Origin: Salibaculum sp035270045
GTDB taxonomy: Bacteria; Pseudomonadota; Alphaproteobacteria; Rhodobacterales; Rhodobacteraceae
DNA: 64,000 nt
Direction of reading: 5' to 3'
Assembly: GCF_035270045.1 (NCBI RefSeq)
Contig: NZ_DATFIP010000002.1
Coordinates: forward strand, 1 to 64,000
Part shown: piece by piece, positions 1 to 7,957 of the stretch
Layout of the letters: the number at the start of each line of letters is the position of its first letter
Numbering within the stretch: position 1 is the first letter of the stretch
Notes under the pieces: model-generated
What the model was told of the DNA's origin: nothing
The model's database searches: none
The model's input: only the letters and a program-made list of their open reading frames with translations
Translations under genes and position numbers: made by a program

Positions 1-47
1 CCCCTGCCTCCCGAAGACAGTGCTCTACCAGGCTGAGCTACACTCCG
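1..47 (-). tRNA. tRNA-Pro (anticodon CGG), 5' part only
   Basis: Read on the minus strand, the gene starts CGGAGTG at position 47 and continues through a D-arm (GCTCAGCCTGGTAGAGC) into an anticodon arm. Its stem CTGTC/GGCAG closes the loop TTCGGGA, so the anticodon is CGG. The window ends just after the anticodon stem, so the variable loop, T-arm and acceptor 3' strand are not visible. The loop and the C at position 1 match the bacterial tRNA-Pro type. The adjacent minus-strand EamA gene ends 16 bases upstream of it. Confidence 0.85.
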
Positions 48-62
48 ACCGTGGGGCGCGGA

Positions 63-1055
63 TTACTCTTGCCGGTCGGTATTTGCAAGGCCGATTCTGC
101 TGTCGGGATGCTTGCCGATGAAGCGCAGGAACGGGCCCACACGCAGGTAGGTCCCGGTATCCGGGCGTGACCGTGTCCGCAGGACAGGCGTGGTTCGCGA
201 ATGTGTGCCAGTGCTTTCCCGCAGCACGATATAAAGCCCCGAGCCGATGATCAGTGCGCTGCCGATAAGGGTGGGCTGATCGATGGTCTCTCCAAAGAAC
301 TGGTAGCCGTAAAAAGATGCCCAGATGATCTGGGAATACTGCATCGGCGCGATGATCGCTGCCTCGCCTGACTGGTATGCCGCGATGACGAGCCGCCCGG
401 CGGTGAAAGCGAAAATCGCGATCAGAGCCAACAGTCCCAAGTGCTCAATCGGCATGGGTTCGTAGACGAAATAGAGCGCCGCGCCAAGCAGCACGAAATT
501 TGCCACCAGGGGATAGAGCATCATCACGACGGGGCGCTCGTCCGCGCCAATCTTGCGCACGATGACAGAATTGAAGGCACCGCCCACCGCCGCGGTGAGC
601 GCGGCGACATGACCGGCCCCGATCTCGGTGGCGCCGGGACGCAGCACGACCATGACGCCGCCCAACCCCACGATCACCGCCATCCAGCGGCGCAGCCGCA
701 CGGTTTCGCCCAGCATGGGGATGGCCAGGACCGTGATCAGCAGCGGCGCGGCGAAAAGGATCGCGTAGGTCTGCGTCAGCGGCAACACCGAGAACGCCAG
801 AAAGGCGCCGAGGCCGGTCATCACTGTCGCGATTGTCCGCAAAGCCATCCACCAAGGGTGCACGGGCAAGAGCGTCCCCGGCGAGGAATCCCGCATCAGC
901 ATCAGTGTGGCCAGCGGGAAGCTCAGCAGCACCGAGAAGAAAAGGATCTGCACCGGCGAATAGCTGGCCCCCAGGGTTTTGACGAAAACATCGTGTGTCG
1001 CGAAGATCCCGAAGGCCATCAGTGCGAAAAGGGCGCCACGAAGGTTGGCGGACAT
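63..1055 (-). CDS. EamA/DMT-superfamily transporter
   Basis: The 330-residue protein is very hydrophobic, with about ten predicted membrane spans arranged as two EamA repeats of about 140 residues. This is the usual architecture of drug/metabolite-type inner-membrane exporters. It starts with MSANLRGALFALMAFGIF, which reads straight into the first membrane segment, and a purine-rich AAAGGA lies upstream of the ATG. The last 45 residues form a hydrophilic, Arg/Thr-rich tail that is longer than most family members have. It is the last gene on the minus strand before the tRNA and lies 79 bases beyond leuB, so it could be co-transcribed with the leu genes. The substrate cannot be told from sequence; an amino-acid or metabolite exporter is only a family-level guess. 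Confidence 0.85.
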   Translation of the reverse strand: MSANLRGALFALMAFGIFATHDVFVKTLGASYSPVQILFFSVLLSFPLATLMLMRDSSPGTLLPVHPWWMALRTIATVMTGLGAFLAFSVLPLTQTYAILFAAPLLITVLAIPMLGETVRLRRWMAVIVGLGGVMVVLRPGATEIGAGHVAALTAAVGGAFNSVIVRKIGADERPVVMMLYPLVANFVLLGAALYFVYEPMPIEHLGLLALIAIFAFTAGRLVIAAYQSGEAAIIAPMQYSQIIWASFYGYQFFGETIDQPTLIGSALIIGSGLYIVLRESTGTHSRTTPVLRTRSRPDTGTYLRVGPFLRFIGKHPDSRIGLANTDRQE

Positions 1056-1134
1056 GGGGTGATCCTTTGCTTTCAGCCCATGCTAGCACTGACATCTCGA
1101 TAGGAAAAAGGGGCGGTCCTGTCAGACCATCCCG

Positions 1135-2256
1135 TCACCCGCATTCGACCGACAGGCTGTCGTTCAGTGCCGCGACGATGGCATCGCCCATCTCGCTGGT
1201 GGTCACGGCTTGCACCCCCTCTTCGCCCAGCAGGTCAGCAGTGCGCTTGCCTTCAGCCAGCACCTGCTCCACCGCCTTTTCCAAGCGATCTGCCTCGTCG
1301 CTCATGTCAAAGCTGTAGCGCAGCGCCATTGCAAAGCTGAGGATGCAGGCGATGGGATTCGCCTTGCCTTGCCCGGCGATGTCGGGGGCCGAGCCATGCA
1401 CGGGTTCGTAAAGCGCCTTGGGCCGACCGTTGGACATGGGCGCCCCGAGCGAGGCCGATGGCAGCATCCCGAGGCTGCCGGTCAGCATGGCGGCAGCATC
1501 CGACAGCAGGTCCCCGAAAAGATTATCGGTGACGATCACGTCGAATTGCTTGGGCCAACGGCAAAGCTGCATTGCGCCGGCATCGGCATACATGTGCGAC
1601 AACTCGACATCAGGGTAGGCCTCGTCATGGACCTTCTGAACGATCTCGCGCCACAGGATGCCCGACTCCATGACATTGGCCTTTTCCATGGAACAGACCT
1701 TGCCCGACCGCTTGCGCGCCAACTCGAAGGCGGACCGTGCAACGCGTTCGATCTCGCTCTCGGTGTAGCGCTGGGTGTTGATGCCCACGCGCTCATTGCC
1801 CTCTTTCACGATGCCGCGCGGCTCGCCGAAGTAGATGCCGCTGGTCAGTTCGCGCACGATCATGATGTCGAGACCCGCCACGACGTCCTTTTTCAGGGAC
1901 GAGAAATCGGCCAGCGCGTCGAAACACTGGGCCGGGCGCAGGTTGGCATAGAGGTCCATTTCCTTACGCAGGCGCAACAGCCCGCGCTCGGGTTTCATGC
2001 TGAAATCAAGGGCGTCGTATTTGGGCCCACCGACCGCGCCCAGCAGCACGGCGTCGACCTCCTGGGCGCGTGCCATGGTGTCGTCGTGTAGGGGCGTGCC
2101 ATGGGCATCAAAGGCAGCGCCACCGACGAGATCCTCACTCACGTCGAAGACGATCTCGCGCGCCTCACCAAACCAGCCGATGATCTTCTTGACCTCGGTC
2201 ATGACTTCCGGGCCGATGCCGTCACCGGCCAGTATAAGCAGTGAGGGATTTGTCAT
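1135..2256 (-). CDS. leuB: 3-isopropylmalate dehydrogenase
   Basis: LeuB oxidatively decarboxylates 3-isopropylmalate to 2-oxoisocaproate, using NAD+ and a divalent metal, as the third leucine-specific step in the cytoplasm. The 373-residue length is normal. The N-terminus shows LAGDGIGPEV, and the substrate-binding region has RPAQCFDAL and VRELTSGIYFG. The metal and active-site segment is seen as DNLFGDLLSDAAA, and the nucleotide-binding segment as YEPVHGSAPDIAGQG. It lies on the same strand as leuC and leuD but is separated from leuD by two genes not obviously involved in leucine synthesis. The start ATG at 2256 gives the canonical family N-terminus. Confidence 0.97.
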   Translation of the reverse strand: MTNPSLLILAGDGIGPEVMTEVKKIIGWFGEAREIVFDVSEDLVGGAAFDAHGTPLHDDTMARAQEVDAVLLGAVGGPKYDALDFSMKPERGLLRLRKEMDLYANLRPAQCFDALADFSSLKKDVVAGLDIMIVRELTSGIYFGEPRGIVKEGNERVGINTQRYTESEIERVARSAFELARKRSGKVCSMEKANVMESGILWREIVQKVHDEAYPDVELSHMYADAGAMQLCRWPKQFDVIVTDNLFGDLLSDAAAMLTGSLGMLPSASLGAPMSNGRPKALYEPVHGSAPDIAGQGKANPIACILSFAMALRYSFDMSDEADRLEKAVEQVLAEGKRTADLLGEEGVQAVTTSEMGDAIVAALNDSLSVECG

Positions 2257-2384
2257 CGCGTCAGGTCCTTTACGCTTTCGGTTCTACATCGCCTAGCCGA
2301 GCCCCCACGGGGCGTCAAGAAACCAGCGCGGTGAGCCGCTCCCTCAGGGCAGGGCAGGCCCACCGCAACATATTCCTGGCCCGC

Positions 2385-3464
2385 CTACCGGCGGATATCC
2401 ACCCAGACAAGGCGATGGGGGCCGGCAGCGAATCCATCCTCGCCCAATAGCTCGGCCCCCGCTGAGCCGGGCGCGGGCCAAAAGACGCCTGCGTCAGCGA
2501 CGGTCAGGTCCCTGCTGGGCAGGACATAGGAGACCCGCAGGTTGCCTGGGCCGTCCTCGCTCCAGTCGGCGGTGTCCAGGGCCGGATCGCCGTTGTGGCC
2601 GGGGCTGGGGTTGGCCTCGCCTCCCGCGCTGGCCGGCTGCGGATCCTGCCAAAGGGGATCGGCGAGCACCCGGGCCATGGCGACGCGAAACCCGTCGCCA
2701 TCGGCCGAGTCCAGATTGGTGTTACCCAGAAGAACCAACGGCAGTGCGGGCACCGGGCCCATGTCGCCCGCCATAAGCCTTTGCCACAAGCGCAGCTCGT
2801 CACGGTTGCGCAGGCCATTTCGATCCTCGGGCCCGTCGAAAACCGGTGGGGTGGCGGAATAGGCCAGCAAAGTCAGCGTCGTGCCGTCGTCGATCCGCAA
2901 CGGAACAGCCCAGTGCGAGGTCGATGACAACCGCCCGGCAGCCTGCGCCGCAGACGAGGGGAAGGGGCCTTCCGCCGTTTCGGGAAGCACGGCCCCTGGC
3001 AATTCGGGCCAGGGCAGCGCGGTGAAATCCCGCACCGCCTCATCAAGCACGGGCCAGCGGGTCAACAAAGCCACCCCCCCATCCCCCCGAAATCGGCCAT
3101 ATCCCTGGGCATCGCGCGGCTCGCCCAGCCGACCGTTTCCGTCCATATCCAGCCCGGTGGCTAGGCCCGCGTTTCCCGGCCGCGCGAAGAGATGCGCAAA
3201 GGGCCGCGCCAAGCGATCGTTGAAGGCCCGCAGTGCAGCCAGCCCCTGATCATGATCGAAATCGGTTAGCAGCAGAATGTCGGGCGCGGCGGCATCGACG
3301 ATGCGCTGCGTGGCGCGCACCTGCGGGTCCTCGCCATCGAGGATATCGCGCAGCAGCAAACCAGGCCCGTCGCGGCTGAGGGGAGCGGCGAAGGTGGCGA
3401 TGCGGATGGTGTCCTGCGCCCGAACGGAGAACGGCAAGAGGCACAGCAACAGCGCAGCAATCAG
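2385..3464 (-). CDS. endonuclease/exonuclease/phosphatase-family protein, exported
   Basis: The protein looks like a member of the EEP (DNase I-like) superfamily. An N-terminal hydrophobic segment ending FSVRAQ resembles a signal peptide. It is followed by IRIATFA, then DILLLTDFDHD, VLLGNTNLDSADGDG and a C-terminal APHRLVWVDI, the expected positions of the family's metal and catalytic motifs. The start is uncertain. The frame stays open upstream to an ATG at 3590, but that would overlap the preceding gene by 130 bases. I place the start at a CTG (3464-3462) that overlaps the TGA of the upstream membrane-protein gene, implying translational coupling; a TTG at 3449 is another option. Substrate (nucleic acid, lipid or sugar phosphate) is unknown. 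Confidence 0.7.
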   Translation of the reverse strand: MIAALLLCLLPFSVRAQDTIRIATFAAPLSRDGPGLLLRDILDGEDPQVRATQRIVDAAAPDILLLTDFDHDQGLAALRAFNDRLARPFAHLFARPGNAGLATGLDMDGNGRLGEPRDAQGYGRFRGDGGVALLTRWPVLDEAVRDFTALPWPELPGAVLPETAEGPFPSSAAQAAGRLSSTSHWAVPLRIDDGTTLTLLAYSATPPVFDGPEDRNGLRNRDELRLWQRLMAGDMGPVPALPLVLLGNTNLDSADGDGFRVAMARVLADPLWQDPQPASAGGEANPSPGHNGDPALDTADWSEDGPGNLRVSYVLPSRDLTVADAGVFWPAPGSAGAELLGEDGFAAGPHRLVWVDIRR

Positions 3465-4414
3465 ACGACCGAGGGCTGCGCCTCGTCGGGGTCCTGGAGG
3501 TAGGCGCGCTCGCGCTGCGCCGAGATCATCTGGGCCAGCCGACCAAGGGCGATGCCCCTCATGATCAGGCTGGCAGGAAGAAAGGCCCATGCGGTTATCG
3601 TCCAGATCAGCGTGTGTGAATTCGCCAGGCTGATCGGGTCGAAGACACTCGACGCCAGCTTGACGGCGGCCGGTATCATGAATGGCAGCAGGAAGCCTAA
3701 TATAAGGTTAATGTGGCTGTCGCGTTCCAGCCGATGTACAACATCGCCGCCCGCCGTGGGATCGAAGGTGGGCAGGTTGACCCAGACATTGAAGGCGGCG
3801 CCGCCCTGGCTGGGCCAGGCCTTTATGCGCAGGATCAGGATGAAGGCGATCAGTCCCACCAGTGAGATCAGGTAGCTCAGCCCGGCGGCGGTCCGCACGT
3901 CCCAGATCAGCCAGCCCGGTGCGTTGTCCGGCAACATCAGCACGACCAGACGCACGGGCGAATATGGGAAGTCCATTACATCCGCCAGGCGCGCCCCGAT
4001 CATCGAGAAGAGATCGGTCATGGTCGAAGGGTCGGTCTTGCCCTTGGCGATCATCGTCATGGAAAAGATCATCAGGAAGAGCACGGCATAGCGCAGCCGG
4101 TTGAAGGGCGGGGCGTAGCGGAATTCGACAAGGCTGGGATAGGCGGAATTGTACTCAGCCAGGGTGAAAAGCGCGGCCACCAGCGCCACGAGGGCAACGG
4201 TCTGGTTGGTGTCATGCGAAGTTCCGGCCACCATCAGGGATGGCAGGATCACCAGTATGACCATCAATGCCGCGCGGAATACCGCACCTGCGATCCGGGA
4301 AAGCACTGCCCCATTATCCTCGATCCGGCCGGGAACGATTCTAGGCCGTTCCCTTGTGTCCGTGTTTGCCCGTTTGCCCGTGTCCGGTTTGTCAGGCTGC
4401 CTTTTTCTTGCCAT
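3461..4414 (-). CDS. conserved inner-membrane protein, function unknown
   Basis: From the ATG at 4414 the 317-residue protein begins with a basic cytosolic stretch (MARKRQPDKPDTGKR) and continues with about six to seven hydrophobic segments. These include a pair near residues 45-100, one near 125-140, one near 190-210 and two near 245-300. The upstream open frame would add 51 residues that look like untranslated sequence, so the internal Met is preferred. I do not recognise a named family. It sits between leuD and the EEP gene in a same-strand run, and its TGA overlaps the probable start of the EEP gene. The two therefore probably form a functional pair carried inside the leucine gene run. 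Confidence 0.7.
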   Translation of the reverse strand: MARKRQPDKPDTGKRANTDTRERPRIVPGRIEDNGAVLSRIAGAVFRAALMVILVILPSLMVAGTSHDTNQTVALVALVAALFTLAEYNSAYPSLVEFRYAPPFNRLRYAVLFLMIFSMTMIAKGKTDPSTMTDLFSMIGARLADVMDFPYSPVRLVVLMLPDNAPGWLIWDVRTAAGLSYLISLVGLIAFILILRIKAWPSQGGAAFNVWVNLPTFDPTAGGDVVHRLERDSHINLILGFLLPFMIPAAVKLASSVFDPISLANSHTLIWTITAWAFLPASLIMRGIALGRLAQMISAQRERAYLQDPDEAQPSVV

Positions 4415-4601
4415 GAATTTGCCCACTTCCCAGTCGTGCCGCAAGACACTGTTGTTGCTGGCGAGGAAACAGGGCGGATTTGCGGCAAGACTGGTGCGAC
4501 AATGCAACCATTCCAAAGCATTGAAATGCAAAGCCCTACATCTTGCGGCCGATGATTGCCACGCCACTAGAGCGGTTCAGTTTTCTTTAGGGATTAGGGC
4601 C

Positions 4602-4636
4602 TGAAAGGGGCCGACCGTCTGGGGCGGCCCCTTTCA
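4602..4636. terminator. 12-bp perfect hairpin after leuD
   Basis: TGAAAGGGGCCG (4602-4613) and CGGCCCCTTTCA (4625-4636) are perfect inverted complements around an 11-base loop. The hairpin sits 7 bases beyond the leuD stop. No long U-tract follows on the minus strand, so it may act as an mRNA 3' stabiliser or a weak terminator separating leuCD from the downstream membrane-protein, EEP and leuB genes. Confidence 0.6.
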
Positions 4637-4643
4637 AATTGTG

Positions 4644-5249
4644 TCACACCCAGGGGCGCTCGGCGCTCATCTTCGCCTCGAAGGCGTCAATGGCAGGGGC
4701 CTTTTCCAGGGTCAGGCCGATATCGTCCAACCCGTTGAGCAGGCAATGCTTGCGCCAGGGATCGACCTCGAAAGTGATCTTGCCCCCGTCCGGCCCACTG
4801 ATCGTCTGGCTTTCCAGATCTACCGTTACCGTCGCGTTGGACCCGCGCTCGGCATCGTCCATGAGCTTGTCGACATCCTCTTGTGGCAGCACGATCGGCA
4901 GGATGCCGTTCTTGAAGCAGTTGTTGTAAAAGATGTCGGCAAAGCTGGTCGATATCACGCAACGGATCCCGAAATCGAGCAGTGCCCAGGGCGCATGTTC
5001 ACGGCTTGAGCCACAGCCGAAATTGTCGCCCGCGATCAAAATCTGCGCGTCACGGTAAGCGGGTTTGTTGAGCACGAAATCCGCGATCTCGCCCCCTTGC
5101 CGATCATAGCGCATCTCGTCGAAGAGGTTCACGCCGAGGCCCGACCGCTTGATCGTCTTGAGGAACTGCTTGGGGATGATCATGTCGGTGTCGATGTTGA
5201 CCAGCGGCAAGGGCGCCGCGATCCCGGTCAGCTTGTCGAAGTTTTCCAT
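4644..5249 (-). CDS. leuD: 3-isopropylmalate dehydratase small subunit
   Basis: LeuD is the small (swivel-domain) subunit that with LeuC isomerises 2-isopropylmalate to 3-isopropylmalate. The 201-residue length is standard. Seen are the N-terminal MENFDKLTGIAAPLPLVNID, the IIPKQFLKTIKR stretch and the substrate-loop motif DNFGCGSSREHAPWAL at about residues 75-90. Its ATG at 5249 overlaps the TAA of leuC by one base (TAATG), so the two subunits are translationally coupled, as expected for a 1:1 complex. Confidence 0.97.
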   Translation of the reverse strand: MENFDKLTGIAAPLPLVNIDTDMIIPKQFLKTIKRSGLGVNLFDEMRYDRQGGEIADFVLNKPAYRDAQILIAGDNFGCGSSREHAPWALLDFGIRCVISTSFADIFYNNCFKNGILPIVLPQEDVDKLMDDAERGSNATVTVDLESQTISGPDGGKITFEVDPWRKHCLLNGLDDIGLTLEKAPAIDAFEAKMSAERPWV

Positions 5250-6655
5250 TACATCATCTCCCGGATATCAGTCAGCTTGCCGGTCACGGCAGCCGCGGCG
5301 GCCATGGCTGGGCTCATCAGGTGCGTGCGCCCCCTGTAGCCTTGGCGGCCTTCGAAGTTGCGGTTGCTGGTCGAGGCGCAACGCTCGCCCTCGGACAGCT
5401 GGTCGGGGTTCATGGCCAGGCACATGGAACAGCCCGCCATGCGCCATTCGAAACCCGCGTCCTTGAAGATGTCGGCCAGCCCCTCTTCCTCCGCCTGTGC
5501 GCGCACCAGACCCGATCCGGGCACGATCATGGCGCGCATTCCGTCCTTGATCTTCTTGCCGCGCAGGATCTCGGCCGCAGCGCGCAGGTCCTCGATCCGG
5601 CCATTGGTGCAAGAGCCGATGAAGACCGTGTCGATCTCGATATCCGACAGCTTCTGGCCCGGGGTCAGGCCCATGTAGTCCAGCGCGCGCTTGGCCGCAC
5701 CGACCTTGCCGCCCTCGAAGCTGTCAGGCGATGGAACAACCTCGTCGATCGGCAGGACGTCCTCGGGCGAGGTGCCCCAGGTGACGAGCGGCGCGATGTC
5801 TTCGCCGCGCAGGGTGACGACCTTGTCCCACTGCGCGTCCGCGTCGGAATGCAGGGTCTGCCACCAGGCCATGGCGGCCTCCCACTGGGCACCCTTGGGG
5901 GCGTGGGGACGGCCCTTGATGTATTGATAGGTCTTGTCGTCCGGCGCGATCAACCCGGCGCGGGCGCCACCCTCGATCGCCATGTTGCAGATCGTCATCC
6001 GCCCTTCGATGGAAAGCTCGCGGATCGCCTCGCCGCAGTATTCGATCACGTAGCCGGTGCCACCCGCCGTGCCCGTCTCGCCGATCACCGCCATGGTGAT
6101 GTCCTTGGCGGTAACCCCCGGCGGCAGCTTGCCGGTGATCTCGACCTTCATGTTCTTCGACTTCTTCTGGATCAGTGTCTGGGTGGCCAGTACATGTTCG
6201 ACCTCGGAGGTGCCGATGCCGTGGGCCAGGGCGCCGAAAGCGCCGTGGGTGGCGGTGTGGCTGTCGCCACAGACGACGGTCATCCCCGGCAGGGTCCAGC
6301 CCTGTTCCGGGCCAACGATATGGACGATGCCCTGGCGCACGTCGCTGACCGGGTAATAGTGGATGCCGAATTCCTTGGCGTTGGTATCAAGCGCCGCCAC
6401 CTGGATGCGGCTGTCCTCGGGCATCTGATCGGGGTTCTCACGCCCCGCGGTGGTCGGCACGTTATGGTCGGGTACGGCGATGGTCTTGTCGGGCGCACGT
6501 ACGGTACGGCCTGCCATGCGCAGACCCTCGAAGGCCTGCGGGCTTGTCACCTCGTGGACAAGGTGGCGGTCGATGTAAAGCAGGCTGGTGCCGTCCTCGG
6601 CTTCATGGGCGAGGTGGGCGTCCCAGATCTTGTCATAGAGTGTCTTGCCGGACAT
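5249..6655 (-). CDS. leuC: 3-isopropylmalate dehydratase large subunit
   Basis: LeuC carries the [4Fe-4S] cluster of isopropylmalate isomerase, an aconitase-family enzyme of leucine synthesis. The 468-residue product starting MSGKTLYDKIWDAH shows VVCGDSHTATHGAFG and the cluster-ligand regions GSCTNGRIEDLRAAA (first Cys) and AGCSMCLAMNPD (the Cys-x2-Cys pair). It also has the C-terminal SNRNFEGRQG substrate motif. An ATG four codons further upstream (6667) is possible but extends beyond the family N-terminus. The gene leads the minus-strand leu run, and its promoter must lie in the 300-base divergent region shared with rsfS. Confidence 0.97.
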   Translation of the reverse strand: MSGKTLYDKIWDAHLAHEAEDGTSLLYIDRHLVHEVTSPQAFEGLRMAGRTVRAPDKTIAVPDHNVPTTAGRENPDQMPEDSRIQVAALDTNAKEFGIHYYPVSDVRQGIVHIVGPEQGWTLPGMTVVCGDSHTATHGAFGALAHGIGTSEVEHVLATQTLIQKKSKNMKVEITGKLPPGVTAKDITMAVIGETGTAGGTGYVIEYCGEAIRELSIEGRMTICNMAIEGGARAGLIAPDDKTYQYIKGRPHAPKGAQWEAAMAWWQTLHSDADAQWDKVVTLRGEDIAPLVTWGTSPEDVLPIDEVVPSPDSFEGGKVGAAKRALDYMGLTPGQKLSDIEIDTVFIGSCTNGRIEDLRAAAEILRGKKIKDGMRAMIVPGSGLVRAQAEEEGLADIFKDAGFEWRMAGCSMCLAMNPDQLSEGERCASTSNRNFEGRQGYRGRTHLMSPAMAAAAAVTGKLTDIREMM

Positions 6656-6885
6656 GGGTGTCCTCATTGGCTGAATGGAACGGGTAAGAGATATTAGAGG
6701 CCGCGCGCAGTGGGGCGCGGGCCGGCCGTCATGGACGGGCGAGAATGGTCAGTCGGGCGCCGAAGAACCGCCAGGGCAGGCGCGCGCGATCATCCATATC
6801 GAAAACACGGGTCATGATAGCGATGTATACTCAAGGTGTGAGTCTCGCAAGTGGCGCATCGCCCCCCCCTTTGTCAGCGGGTTCA
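6656..6885. other. divergent intergenic region between leuC and rsfS
   Basis: About 300 bases lie between the leuC start and the rsfS leader. On the minus strand there is a GC-rich stem (GGCCGCGCGC with GCGCGGGCC, around 6701-6725) close to leuC. Upstream of it is an AT-richer patch with TATACA and TATCAT elements near 6815-6835 that could serve as the leuC promoter. A 28-codon minus-strand open frame starting with ATGACCCGTG is present but has no Leu-codon run and no good ribosome-binding site, so I do not call it a leader peptide. Confidence 0.3.
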
Positions 6886-6914
6886 TTGAAATGTCAGCGG
6901 TTGCTTGCTAGCTT
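6886..6914 (+). promoter_or_regulatory. candidate sigma-70 promoter for rsfS-rlmH
   Basis: TTGAAA (6886-6891) and TAGCTT (6909-6914) are separated by 17 bases, close to the -35/-10 consensus and its spacing. The pair lies about 50 bases upstream of the leader reading frame and 100 bases upstream of rsfS. Confidence 0.45.
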
Positions 6915-6963
6915 TGAGACGTGCCCAGCGTCGGGGCTTTGGCGACGCGCCTACAGGAGGACG

Positions 6964-7020
6964 ATGTTCTGTCTCTTACATCATTCGCGGCAGAGGCCGC
7001 AGATGACGGGGCCCCGATGA
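6964..7020 (+). CDS. possible 18-codon leader ORF coupled to rsfS
   Basis: A strong AGGAGG (6955-6960) stands three bases before ATG 6964, which opens an 18-codon frame (MFCLLHHSRQRPQMTGPR). Its TGA (7018-7020) overlaps the proposed rsfS start as ATGA. This is the best ribosome-binding site in the region and is out of frame with rsfS, so ribosomes would reach rsfS by re-initiation. The alternative is that rsfS itself starts upstream, at GTG 6921 or a non-ATG codon near 6969, and the small frame is incidental. No homologue is recognised. Confidence 0.35.
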   Translation: MFCLLHHSRQRPQMTGPR

Positions 7021-7388
7021 CGGGCGCCCCGACGCAAGCCACAGCCGCGGGAACACTGGCTGCCGTGCTTGCCTCTCTCTCCGATGACAAGGCCGAGGAC
7101 ATCGTGCAGGTTGATCTGCGCGGAAAGTCCGAGATGGGTGATTTCATGGTGATCGCCTCGGGGCGGTCCAGCCGTCAGGTGGCGTCCATGGCCGAAAAGC
7201 TGACCGACCGTCTCAAGCATGCGTTTGGCATCCTGTCCAAGGTCGAGGGAAAGGAGAGCGGTGACTGGGTACTGATCGACACCGGCGACGTGATCGTTCA
7301 CATCTTCCGCCCCGAAGTGCGAGAGTTCTACCAACTCGAGAAGATGTGGCTCGCCCCCGGTGAGGATGGCGCCGTCACGTCCGGCTGA
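7017..7388 (+). CDS. rsfS: ribosomal silencing factor RsfS
   Basis: RsfS (Iojap/DUF143 family) binds ribosomal protein uL14 and blocks subunit joining when nutrients run low. From ATG 7017 the protein is 123 residues, the normal family length. The hallmark regions are DDKAEDIVQVDLRGKS, DFMVIASGRSSRQV, GDWVLIDTGDVIVHIF and the C-terminal REFYQLEKMW. The frame is open up to a GTG at 6921, but those 32 extra residues are low-complexity and not family-like. The TGA shares its A with the ATG of rlmH (TGATG), the classic rsfS-rlmH pairing. Confidence 0.93.
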   Translation: MTGAPTQATAAGTLAAVLASLSDDKAEDIVQVDLRGKSEMGDFMVIASGRSSRQVASMAEKLTDRLKHAFGILSKVEGKESGDWVLIDTGDVIVHIFRPEVREFYQLEKMWLAPGEDGAVTSG

Positions 7389-7858
7389 TGCGGGTCACGA
7401 TCTGCGCCGTGGGCCGGCTTCGGAAGGGGCCCGAAAAGGAGTTGATCGACGACTACCTGGCCCGATTCGGCAAGACTGGCCGAGGGCTTGGCCTCGGGCC
7501 GGCAACCCTGCGCGAGGTCGAGGACCGCAAGGGCGGCGGCCTGAGCGCCGAGGCCGCGCTTCTTGGCAAGGCGATCCCGGCCGGGGCAGCGATCTGTTGC
7601 CTGGACGAGCGCGGCAGGGCGATCAGTTCCCCCGATTTTGCAGGCCAGCTTGGCAAATGGCGAGACGAGGGGCGCGGCGATCTGGCTTTCGTGATCGGCG
7701 GGGCGGACGGGATTGACCAGGCCCTTCGTGCGCGCTCGGACCTGGCCCTGTCCCTGGGCGCAATGGTCTGGCCGCACATGCTTGCACGCGTGTTGCTGGC
7801 CGAACAGCTCTACCGTGCGGCCGCAATCCTGGCGGGCACACCGTATCATCGGACCTGA
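7388..7858 (+). CDS. rlmH: 23S rRNA pseudouridine-1915 N3-methyltransferase RlmH
   Basis: RlmH is a small SPOUT-family methyltransferase that uses S-adenosylmethionine to modify pseudouridine 1915 in helix 69 of 23S rRNA. The 156-residue length matches. The knotted SAM-binding region appears as LAFVIGGADGID, and the invariant C-terminus as EQLYRAAAILAGTPYHR. Translation is coupled to rsfS by the one-base TGATG overlap, so two ribosome-acting factors share one transcript. Confidence 0.95.
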   Translation: MRVTICAVGRLRKGPEKELIDDYLARFGKTGRGLGLGPATLREVEDRKGGGLSAEAALLGKAIPAGAAICCLDERGRAISSPDFAGQLGKWRDEGRGDLAFVIGGADGIDQALRARSDLALSLGAMVWPHMLARVLLAEQLYRAAAILAGTPYHRT

Positions 7859-7957
7859 GCCCGCACGTGGCGCGATTTTCGGCCCAGGCCGCACTACGGC
7901 GGTTTTCCCGCCTCTCGCCTTGCGCTAGAAGCACCCAAGCGACAGGAGGAGAGCGCT

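Noticed and set aside
6656..6840. A leucine attenuation leader peptide upstream of leuC
   Set aside because: The only minus-strand small frame there has three scattered Leu codons, no ribosome-binding site and no terminator/antiterminator pair.
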